In this document: positions 7,270-13,033 of the stretch, in pieces
How positions within the stretch are numbered: position 1 is the first letter of the stretch
Layout: each line of letters starts with the position of its first letter
NCBI GenBank assembly: GCA_003175915.1
Contig: PSRH01000010.1
Span: 1 to 13,033 of the forward strand
Length of the DNA: 13,033 nt
Direction: 5' to 3'
From: Candidatus Melainabacteria bacterium
GTDB lineage: Bacteria > Cyanobacteriota > Vampirovibrionia > Obscuribacterales > Obscuribacteraceae
The notes under the pieces: generated by a model
Database searches by the model: none
The model's input: the letters and a program-made list of their open reading frames with translations, nothing else
What the model was told of the DNA's origin: nothing
Translations under genes and position numbers: made by a program

Positions 7270-8442
7270 CTAGAAGGTTCGCGTGTAGCGAACTAGCAGG
7301 GCTACGGGAGCAACCAGACCCATATTTCTTGTCGGAGAAAAGTTAGCAGTGGGCCTTCCATTGACAATTGTGGGCAAACCGGGAACGAGGTTCGGAGTAG
7401 GAATGATAGTACGGGCAAAGATGATCGGAACCTCCACGGTCCAGAGACTGTGCTTGTAGGCATAGGAAAAACCGGGACCAACCGCAAGCGCGTATCCGGG
7501 TTGGCGAAAGCCATTGCTACGGCCAATCAGATCATGTTCTGATATGCCTTCTCCGCGTCCAGTGAGGTTCACCCTCAACCCGCGCAAACGCTCGTTTTCA
7601 ATTGTATTGGGTAGCGGCATAGAAACACCGACCGTGGCAGTCCATGTGTCTGGAACGGAGTTGACCAGCCTGTTCTGCAATTGAGCCGGAATCGGTACTT
7701 GCGACAGCGCCACCACCGACGGTGCGCCATTCGTATCGCGCGGATTGACCAGGTATAGCCCATCTGCGAAGAAAGTTGTACCGCGGAACCTATCCGGATG
7801 GGCAAGAATTTTGTAGGCATTAAAACCAACAAGAAGCCCGGTGCCACCATCGCCGGGCATGATAGCCGGCGGAAAGACTGTCCGGTTACTGGAGATCGTA
7901 CCCTGAAGATTTGGATATGTATCCTTAGTGAACCAGTTTCCGGTAGGAACCTTTATGCCAATTCCGAGTGCAAAGTTGTGCAATGGATGCTGCTTCCGCT
8001 TCAGTAGCCAGGTATTGGCATAGAGGCTTAAATCACCAAGCCCGTTGGCATTGAGATTTGCCCGGCGCCCAAGCGGTGACCCCAAAATTGGAAACAACTG
8101 CGACCACTGGTTAAAAACAATGGGTAGTGAAGCCTCTAGACTAAAGCGCGGCGAAAATATGTATCTTGCCGATACATCCATAATCGAGAGGCGCTCTTTC
8201 GGTTGCCATAAATTGTTGAAGTTTCTGTTGACGCGCGAGTGAAAATATCCGGTGGTCGACCGCGCCGCCCGCCAGCCGACAGACATTTGAAACTTACTCG
8301 TTAATCCAGCCGTGCCCAAACCTGGGACGGTGCCACGTGCGCTTGCTCAGCCACTTTGAGCGTAAACGGCGGACTTCAAGAACAAAATAGTGGCAAAACT
8401 AAGAAATAGTGCTCGATATCCAGTCTGAATGACTGGACTCAT
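7270..8442 (-). pseudogene. Outer-membrane beta-barrel protein gene interrupted by one in-frame TGA
   Basis: The reading frame begins at ATG 8442, 9 bases after GGGAG (8452-8456, complement), and encodes a clear signal peptide ending LKSAVYA before Gln. Three codons later it meets a TGA (8347-8349). Beyond that the same frame is fully open for over 350 codons. The body has alternating amphipathic strands, a GLGDLSLYANTWLL segment, IGIKVPTGNW and GDGGTGLLVGFNAYK, and a terminal strand VALLVRYTRTF ending in Phe. This is typical of outer-membrane barrels of the MetA/phenol-degradation 'transporter' type, about 390 residues in all. A TTG at 8319 could start the remainder, but it would lack both a ribosome-binding site and a signal peptide. 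A recent nonsense mutation, read-through or a base-call error would all fit. The substrate is unknown. Confidence 0.75.
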
Positions 8443-8589
8443 TTACCTGGTCTCCCAAACGTCGACATTGGGGGTACCAAACCGCTATGCACCTATGATA
8501 CTAACGTTCCAATACATTCAAGCCAGATCGACCGTATGATAAATCATTGACAAGGACCGTTCTCAACTTCGATTCCGACGAGTGATAAT
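8443..8589. promoter_or_regulatory. Divergent spacer between barrel and thioredoxin-like genes
   Basis: A 147-base region between two divergent envelope genes. It contains the barrel gene's ribosome-binding site (8452-8456) and a perfect TTGACA at 8548-8553 on the plus strand. No good -10 hexamer lies 16-18 bases after the TTGACA, so that promoter is only tentative. No clear dyad was seen. Confidence 0.3.
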
Positions 8590-9060
8590 ATGTTAAGCTT
8601 GAAGTGGGTGTCGGGAGTAGTGTTGCGATATTCTGACGCGATTACCAAAATTCTGGCGATTACCACTGCGCTTTTGTTAGCGCCTTTCCTGTCGACGGCA
8701 GTTTTGGCAGAAGATTCCGCTGCCTCAAATGAGGACAAGGCGGGAGCGATGGTCGTTTTTATAAACGCACGCACCTGCCCGATATGTGCGAGGTTGAGGC
8801 CCATACTGGATGACTTGGAAATTGAGTACAAAAAAAAGGTGCGTTTTGTCCGGCTAGACGTGACGGATACTAAGGACAGGCAAGATTCGCAGAAAGTGGC
8901 AAAGTCCTTGCAGCTGGGTTCTTTCTTCGCATTTTACGAGGATACCTATCCCTGCGTCGGAATTTTCGACGAAAAGGGGAAATGCCTGAAGGAAATTTAC
9001 GGCATGAATGACAAAGAGAAGTACGTCGTCGCGATTAATAAAGCTTTGCGGGATCGCTAG
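8590..9060 (+). CDS. Exported thioredoxin-fold protein with CPIC site
   Basis: A 156-residue protein with an N-terminal signal or anchor (hydrophobic about 21-38, ending STAVLA before Glu41) and a thioredoxin-like domain (about 50-155). The strand AMVVFINA leads to the redox motif Cys63-Pro-Ile-Cys66. The region VRFVRLDVTD is the usual third strand. Pro121 in DTYPCVGIFDEKGK sits where the conserved cis-proline precedes a strand and G-x turn. Cys122 and Cys132 are two extra cysteines near that loop. It probably acts outside the cytoplasmic membrane as a thiol oxidoreductase, but CPIC differs from the CGPC of thioredoxin. ATG 8590 has a weak ribosome-binding site. An alternative TTG at 8623, 5 bases after GGGAG (8613-8617), would give a shorter, more normal signal peptide. 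It is divergent from the interrupted barrel gene. Confidence 0.82.
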   Translation: MLSLKWVSGVVLRYSDAITKILAITTALLLAPFLSTAVLAEDSAASNEDKAGAMVVFINARTCPICARLRPILDDLEIEYKKKVRFVRLDVTDTKDRQDSQKVAKSLQLGSFFAFYEDTYPCVGIFDEKGKCLKEIYGMNDKEKYVVAINKALRDR

Positions 9061-9085
9061 CTTTCATTGCGCCTGACCTGAATAC

Positions 9086-10000
9086 TCATCCTTGCCAACC
9101 GGGTGGTGGCGAACAACCATCGGCCGGGAAAGGGTCTGGTGTAGGCGCACCAATCACACCACCATAGGGCAGGATGCCTGCCCTTACTAGCTTCTCATGG
9201 CTTGCATATTCAAGGTTGAAGGAAGCAACCAATGCGCCTCGATTGAAGTATGTTTCACTCGTATTGAAATTCGTGCGTGAACCGAATACGGTGCCCATGT
9301 CGTGATCAAGGTGCGAGGACCACGGGTAGGGAGGCGCTATTACTTGTGCCTCACCTCGGCGAGATAGGAATTCACCCATCGAAGCCTTCGGAAGGCCTCC
9401 CCCACCAGAATTTGGTGCGTACGTACCGCTTTCGTCCTGTCTGTATGAATAAGGAGAATAATACCCGTAGGGATACCAGTACGGATACGGCGGTCGATAA
9501 ACATGATAATCGGCGTCTGCATACAGCTTTACACCAATGACGCCGACGTTGCGCGGTTGCCCGATCAAATTGGCGTAACTTGCTGATTTATCACCGAAGT
9601 GAAAATGGGCGACATTGTCTCGGTCCAAACGAAAGCCTGGAATTGTCACCGAACCATTTTCGATTACGTAGCCCCTATCGCGAGAGGATGCAGGTCGCCC
9701 GTTCAGAACTGACAATCCATCGACAGAACAAATGGCAAGATACCGCGCATAGCTGGGGCAACTTATTCTCAGTTCGAAATCCCTGTTCCAGGGAGCTTCG
9801 ACATAGGTTTTGCCGCCGTGGCTAATCTGGGGAAGGGGAACGCCGTCCACCAGGACATCGAGGCTACAGCCAGCCCGATAAGGGGGCATAGCAATGCAGC
9901 AATTAGCTTCAGTCGCTCGCGCAGCCGACATGTCTTCTAGAAACATCGAGTTGCTGAAAAATAAGCTGGCAATTAGGCCAACGATGGGCAAGATTCTCAT
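9086..10000 (-). CDS. Exported protein with two conserved blocks and a Tyr/Pro-rich linker
   Basis: A 304-residue secreted protein. GGAG (10007-10010, complement) lies 6 bases before ATG 10000. A signal peptide covers about residues 1-28 (SAARA). Block one (about 45-162) reads LDVLVDGVPLPQ, KTYVEAPW, AICSVDGLSVLNGRPAS, GYVIENGSVTIPGFR and NVGVIGVKLY. It matches an uncharacterised bacterial family I have seen with the consensus 'VDGLNVLDG ... GYVLDPG ... NVGVIGV'. Residues about 165-190 form a Tyr/Pro-rich linker. Block two (about 233-275) reads DMGTVFGSRT, ETYFNRG and LEYASHEKLVRAGI, which recurs with block one in that family. Six cysteines, two adjacent at 34-35, remain in the mature part. 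The domain is probably a beta-sandwich displayed at the envelope. Its function is unknown. The stop is 25 bases from the convergent thioredoxin-like gene. Confidence 0.78.
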   Translation of the reverse strand: MRILPIVGLIASLFFSNSMFLEDMSAARATEANCCIAMPPYRAGCSLDVLVDGVPLPQISHGGKTYVEAPWNRDFELRISCPSYARYLAICSVDGLSVLNGRPASSRDRGYVIENGSVTIPGFRLDRDNVAHFHFGDKSASYANLIGQPRNVGVIGVKLYADADYHVYRPPYPYWYPYGYYSPYSYRQDESGTYAPNSGGGGLPKASMGEFLSRRGEAQVIAPPYPWSSHLDHDMGTVFGSRTNFNTSETYFNRGALVASFNLEYASHEKLVRAGILPYGGVIGAPTPDPFPADGCSPPPGWQG

Positions 10001-10047
10001 ATGTTACTCCAGGAAATTACTTACAGCGACGAAACTGTCCTGCTTAC

Positions 10048-10075
10048 ACAATAGCGCTGTCGATTCCAGAGTCAA
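10048..10075 (-). promoter_or_regulatory. Sigma70-type promoter for the 9086-10000 gene
   Basis: On the minus strand TTGACT (10070-10075) and TATTGT (10048-10053) are separated by 16 bases. They match the -35 consensus at five of six positions and the -10 consensus at four of six. A transcript starting near 10041 would have a leader of about 40 bases ending at the ribosome-binding site and ATG 10000. The prediction was made by eye. Confidence 0.45.
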
Positions 10076-10095
10076 CTAGGGAAAAGCCTGATCAT

Positions 10096-10109
10096 CACTT
10101 GCTCAAGTG
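10096..10109. promoter_or_regulatory. Perfect 6-2-6 palindrome upstream of a promoter
   Basis: CACTTG (10096-10101) and CAAGTG (10104-10109) form a perfect inverted repeat with a two-base centre. It lies about 20 bases upstream of the -35 of the promoter for the 9086-10000 gene and about 20 bases past the stop of the preceding minus-strand gene. The size and location fit a dimeric regulator site. It is too short and T-poor on its 3' side to be a terminator. Confidence 0.3.
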
Positions 10110-10129
10110 GTTCATCGGCATTCCGGTCG

Positions 10130-10555
10130 TTAAAGAACCTCGTCTGAGCGTTTGTCGTAAAAGAAGAGCTTTGGGATGGCCGAATCATCGAGAAATGGCT
10201 TGGGTTGCTGACCACTCTTTTTATCCTTGCCATTGACGAATTCATCCTTAATCTCCATGGGCGCCTTGTCGATAATACTGGCATCGTCGTGGCGCTTGAG
10301 AAGTGGTTGATCTTCGGCAAATGTATCGTCAATGCCCTCAGCTGGATTGAGCTTGGCACCGACCCTGTGCCTAGGCGGCCGCTCCTTGGGATTCCATGGT
10401 TGATTAAGATCAAGAACCGGCCATAGAACTGACGGTAGCTCTGACCATTTGCCCCCGGGTCGCACGGGCAGACTACCCAAGATAATTTCATCACCGAATT
10501 TCGGTGCTGGCTCTTGGTCCTTTCGGACGGATTTCTTATGTAGTTCCTCGAACAT
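10130..10555 (-). CDS. Hydrophilic unknown protein, 141 residues
   Basis: No family recognised. The frame can be read from a GTG at 10588, but ATG 10555 is chosen because AAGGAG (10562-10567, complement) lies 6 bases upstream. The protein is charged and proline-rich, with no signal peptide, membrane span or cysteine. It starts MFEELHKKSVRKDQEPAPK. A short hydrophobic patch, LPSVLWPVLDLNQPW, lies near the middle, with acidic and basic stretches to the end (FFYDKRSDEVL). It is probably cytoplasmic and largely disordered. A second same-strand frame (10072-10494) overlaps it but has Ser/Arg-rich noise composition and no ribosome-binding site, so this frame is preferred. Its upstream spacer is shared with a divergent exported protein gene. 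Confidence 0.6.
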   Translation of the reverse strand: MFEELHKKSVRKDQEPAPKFGDEIILGSLPVRPGGKWSELPSVLWPVLDLNQPWNPKERPPRHRVGAKLNPAEGIDDTFAEDQPLLKRHDDASIIDKAPMEIKDEFVNGKDKKSGQQPKPFLDDSAIPKLFFYDKRSDEVL

Positions 10556-10623
10556 AAGCCTCTCCTTGATTTTTGCTAGGTCTGGCACTCGAGTTTAGTT
10601 TTACAGTGTTGCATGCGCGCCAC

Positions 10624-10655
10624 GATTGATATCGTCAATCTTAAAGAGCGGTCAA
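10624..10655 (-). promoter_or_regulatory. Candidate promoter overlapping a 17-bp dyad in a divergent spacer
   Basis: GATTGA (10624-10629) and TCAATC (10635-10640) form a perfect dyad around five bases. On the minus strand TTGACC (10650-10655) and TATCAA (10626-10631), 18 bases apart, could be the promoter of the 10130-10555 gene, with the dyad covering the -10. That arrangement suggests repression. For the plus-strand gene at 10725 no equally good promoter was found; TTGTCA (10670-10675) with TACATT (10691-10696) is a weak option. Confidence 0.35.
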
Positions 10656-10724
10656 TAGCCGTATTCTAATTGTCAGTAACTTACAGTAGTTACATTAAAA
10701 ACCAGCGCGACGAAAAAAACCTCC

Positions 10725-11594
10725 ATGGACATCAAAGAACATCAATTTCTTCGGCTAATTGCGGCTTGCCTTGCGGCAGGCACGATTGGTGTACAAACGA
10801 CTATGGCAGCCAATGCGGACCGGACGGCGACTGGCGAATCATCCGTATCAAGCGCGTCTCCGCCGAACGCGACACTTAGCACACCGGGAAGTCCATACAA
10901 ACCGCCACTAGAAGGCAGGGTGGAGGAACAGCAGGAGGAATCTTTACCGGCAATCGAAGATAAATTCAGATCGGGCACCACGTTTGACGAAGCCAAACTC
11001 ACTGCGCTAACTCCGGACAACATATGGATTCAAACGCCTGAATGGTTCGGGGGCAAGTGGCATTCGGAAACAGAGTCGATCAGCTACATGTACGACTACA
11101 AAACTGGTATGGCGTCGCCTGCAGAGCACATTATGAAAGCAGTTGCAAACACCACTTACGGAATGCAGCGATCTAAAGACGGCCAACTTTGGACCTTCGT
11201 CAAACTCCCCAGAATCGCTAAAACGGAAACCGAGTTCGGCTATGCATACCTCTACGCGTTAAGAGAGGACCTGTTGAAGTACACCGATACCAAACTGGTC
11301 ATCAAATTCTTCTACTACGAGATAAGAACTGACAGCAACAATACGATTCTGGGTGTAGAGCGGGTGAGCTCAATCAACACCTACACGCAACTCGATGAAG
11401 GACTGGTAAGGCTAAAAGCATCGATGAAATCGTTCGATGAAGAAGGCCAGCCGAAGCTTTTGCAGTTTAGCGAAAAGGTGCTAAAGCAGACGGCACCGTA
11501 TGAGGAAGTGGATGAGTATTCCGGCCTCAACTTGAAGCAGCTATTTGTCGAGTTCTTAAAGAAATCAGGAAAAGAAGATCAGATTCCCACCTAA
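10725..11594 (+). CDS. Exported protein of an uncharacterised family
   Basis: A 289-residue protein with a signal peptide (hydrophobic about 8-25, ending TTMAANA) and a Ser/Pro/Glu-rich disordered linker (about 30-82). A single domain follows (about 95-280). It begins NIWIQTPEWFGGKWHSETES and has a Tyr-rich strand, YMYDYKTG. Beta-strand-like stretches follow around GMQRSKDGQLWTFV, KLVIKFFYYEIRTD, TILGVERVSSINTY and GLVRLKASMKSFDEEGQP, and the end is YSGLNLKQLFVEFLKKSG. I recall similar proteins, with the same W-x-x-x-P-x-W-[FL]-x-G-x-W opening and a closing 'GLD(L/M)KxLFxxF' helix, from Obscuribacterales, but know no function. The domain is probably a periplasmic or cell-surface beta-sandwich or barrel. 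No good Shine-Dalgarno sequence precedes ATG 10725. It is divergent from the hydrophilic protein gene. Confidence 0.75.
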   Translation: MDIKEHQFLRLIAACLAAGTIGVQTTMAANADRTATGESSVSSASPPNATLSTPGSPYKPPLEGRVEEQQEESLPAIEDKFRSGTTFDEAKLTALTPDNIWIQTPEWFGGKWHSETESISYMYDYKTGMASPAEHIMKAVANTTYGMQRSKDGQLWTFVKLPRIAKTETEFGYAYLYALREDLLKYTDTKLVIKFFYYEIRTDSNNTILGVERVSSINTYTQLDEGLVRLKASMKSFDEEGQPKLLQFSEKVLKQTAPYEEVDEYSGLNLKQLFVEFLKKSGKEDQIPT

Positions 11595-11684
11595 GACTCC
11601 CGTCCTGTCCTATTTGGCCCAATTACCGCAAGTGCTAGCACGCAGAGGTGCAAATTTTAGACCATAGTTGGGAACGGTTCGCAG

Positions 11685-11717
11685 CGCTAAAAGCCTCCTC
11701 AGCACGGCATTTTAGCG
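11685..11717. repeat. Inverted repeat in the spacer before the beta-helix gene
   Basis: CGCTAAAA (11685-11692) pairs with TTTTAGCG (11710-11717). Three further pairs, GCC with GGC, lie inside a one-base bulge, leaving a loop of about 10 bases. It is 90 bases after the stop of the preceding gene. No T-run follows on the plus strand, so it could be a weak terminator or an operator. The rest of the 245-base spacer (11595-11839) shows no other gene. Confidence 0.3.
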
Positions 11718-11839
11718 ATTGAAAGATTGATCGTTTTACCGAAAGCCGATGTGATGCGGTTAATTTTGGGGGCATAGATCCAGTGCAGCGCAGCTGCTTT
11801 TGGCGGGATTGGACCGAAACTTACTAGGGGGTACTTCAT

Positions 11840-13033
11840 ATGTTCAGAGTCACATCTGTGGCTTTTGCATGCGCACTTGCAGCAGCCTTATGTACATTGG
11901 CGCCTGCTTTGGGTAGATCTGGTTTTATCGGCACTCCATCCAAATCATTCTTTGGCCATCCGAAAACATTTGCCAGGCCCGGCAAATTCTTCTTCGGACA
12001 TAAGGGCTTCCCATTCCCTCCTCCATCATCAGCGCCAGGCACACCACCGCCGCCACCTGCAATGACAAATGTGCGCACGTTTGGAGCTAAGGGTGATGGC
12101 ATCACTGATGATACCGCAGCAATCCAAAGTGCTGCACAGGATGCCTTTACCAATAACCGAACTTTGTATTTTCCCACAGGGACTTATGTACATACAGATA
12201 CAGTAACCTTTACAAGCATAGCCGTGACGGGTGATGGCAGTGCAAGTGTGTTAAAAGCTACGGATCAATTGAATTCCGCCGTTGTCTTAACTGGGCTGAC
12301 ACCATCGCTACAAAACATGACGATTTCAACTGCCGCTCTCACTCCAGGAAACTTCGCTTCGTTAGCTACTGCTGCGACATTGCTCGTTCAAAATTGTGCT
12401 CAATTCAAAGTTTCGAATTGTACGTTTCTTGAAGGTGGCGGACGGGCCGGAATATATGTGACGAGTACGATTGGTGGAAATATATCAGCTTGCGCCTTTG
12501 ACGGAGCGGGCCTGCCTCATGATACTGGTGTCTTTTTGTTTGGAGCCGGTTACATAAACTTGATCCAAAATTTGTTTCAGAATGAAGATATTGGCATTGC
12601 CCTTCACCCTGTCGCACCGGGAAAGCCCTGCGTAAGAATTTTTATTGCCAGTAACACCATTGGAAATGTTAGCTATCCCGTACGCTCATTCGGAATCTAC
12701 GACGAAAAATCTGATTTTATCTCTGTGCAGGGAAATGTAATTCAGATGGCGAATTCTGACGATAATACGGAGGCGATCCAGGCGCTCAATGAAACCAATA
12801 TGTCTATCCTGTCGAACAACATATGGGGAGGTTCCATTGGCATCGCGACTCAGCTCAACGTCGGCCCAAGTGTGATCTCTCAAAATACAATTTCTAATTC
12901 CGGACTGCTGGGCGTACAGGTGGTAACGATTAATACGAATGCTGGACTGACGATAAGCAACAACACTTTTGGCGAGTGTGGACTGAAACCTCCTATAGGT
13001 GCTGTGGACTCTGTATTCAGTGTGTTTGGTTTA
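11840..13033 (+). CDS. Secreted pectate-lyase-type right-handed beta-helix protein, 3' end outside window
   Basis: An open frame of 398 codons runs from ATG 11840 to the last base without a stop, so the gene is partial. GGGGG (11827-11831) lies 8 bases upstream. A signal peptide covers about residues 1-23 (LAPA). A Gly/Phe/Pro-rich linker (about 26-75) has FFGH twice (37-40 and 51-54) and a polyproline stretch (about 58-73). Then VRTFGAKGDGITDDTAAIQSA and RTLYFPTGTYV (about 78-117) are the hallmark opening of the Pectate_lyase_3 family. After it, beta-helix rungs repeat as N-x-F or N-x-I followed by Gly-Ile/Val strands (SNCTF, QNLFQNEDIGIAL, SNTIG, QGNVIQ, SNNIWGGSIGIA, QNTISNSGLLGV, SNNTF). 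Such proteins bind or cleave polysaccharides outside the cell. Catalytic residues are not identifiable, so lyase, hydrolase or pure adhesin remain open. Confidence 0.88.
   Translation, partial: MFRVTSVAFACALAAALCTLAPALGRSGFIGTPSKSFFGHPKTFARPGKFFFGHKGFPFPPPSSAPGTPPPPPAMTNVRTFGAKGDGITDDTAAIQSAAQDAFTNNRTLYFPTGTYVHTDTVTFTSIAVTGDGSASVLKATDQLNSAVVLTGLTPSLQNMTISTAALTPGNFASLATAATLLVQNCAQFKVSNCTFLEGGGRAGIYVTSTIGGNISACAFDGAGLPHDTGVFLFGAGYINLIQNLFQNEDIGIALHPVAPGKPCVRIFIASNTIGNVSYPVRSFGIYDEKSDFISVQGNVIQMANSDDNTEAIQALNETNMSILSNNIWGGSIGIATQLNVGPSVISQNTISNSGLLGVQVVTINTNAGLTISNNTFGECGLKPPIGAVDSVFSVFGL

Noticed and set aside
7270..8319. Barrel gene starting at the TTG at 8319 as a complete, normal gene
   Set aside because: No ribosome-binding site precedes the TTG and no signal peptide would be made, while a signal peptide in the same frame lies just upstream behind one TGA.
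8347..8349. TGA recoded as Trp/Gly genome-wide, or selenocysteine
   Set aside because: TGA ends other genes here, no other gene contains an in-frame TGA, and no SECIS-like hairpin was apparent after it.
10072..10494. 140-codon minus-strand frame overlapping the 10130-10555 gene
   Set aside because: Composition is Ser/Arg/Met noise, no ribosome-binding site is present, and the other frame has AAGGAG at ideal spacing.
11836..12883. Minus-strand frames opposite the beta-helix gene
   Set aside because: They are antisense shadows; the plus strand has a signal peptide, the Pectate_lyase_3 motif and an unbroken 398-codon frame.

Overview
The window looks like a chromosomal segment from a Gram-negative-type (diderm) bacterium with roughly 50% GC. 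Most genes are short, and many encode exported or membrane proteins of no known function. Several protein styles remind me of Candidatus Obscuribacterales (Melainabacteria/Vampirovibrionia, non-photosynthetic relatives of cyanobacteria): the beta-rich Asp-Gly repeat protein, the OmpR-type regulator, the PAS histidine kinase and the exported protein with a W-x-x-x-P-x-W-[FL]-x-G-x-W block. This placement is from memory of family style and was not searched. No rRNA, tRNA, CRISPR array, transposase or phage gene was seen. TGA is a normal stop here, ending at least two genes.

Layout. Positions 1-320 hold no intact gene. They carry four short dyads and what looks like the last 20 or so codons of a glyoxalase/VOC-type gene, followed by a DUF1801 gene (321-728). 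A 288-base gap with an AT-rich inverted repeat leads to a 332-residue beta-repeat protein (1017-2015). Two minus-strand membrane protein genes follow (2025-2297 and 2448-3155). Next comes a plus-strand protein with three 26-residue helical repeats (3416-4093), whose stop codon overlaps that of a convergent OmpR-family response regulator (4090-4779). A 133-base divergent spacer separates the regulator from a large membrane-bound PAS histidine kinase (4913-6928). The two are a plausible cognate pair.

The right half is mostly envelope and secretion. It has a 67-residue unknown protein (6957-7160), then an outer-membrane beta-barrel gene (7270-8442) whose signal peptide is cut off from the barrel by one in-frame TGA. 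An exported thioredoxin-fold protein with a CPIC site lies divergent to it (8590-9060). Then come an exported protein with two conserved blocks around a Tyr/Pro-rich linker (9086-10000), a hydrophilic unknown (10130-10555), and an exported protein (10725-11594) divergent to it. Last is the first 398 codons of a secreted pectate-lyase-type beta-helix protein that runs off the right edge (11840-13033).

I see no coherent new multi-gene system. The items most worth following up are the interrupted barrel gene, the dyad cluster at the left, and the uncharacterised exported families. Several starts were moved from the longest-ORF choice because a good Shine-Dalgarno sequence points to an internal ATG.
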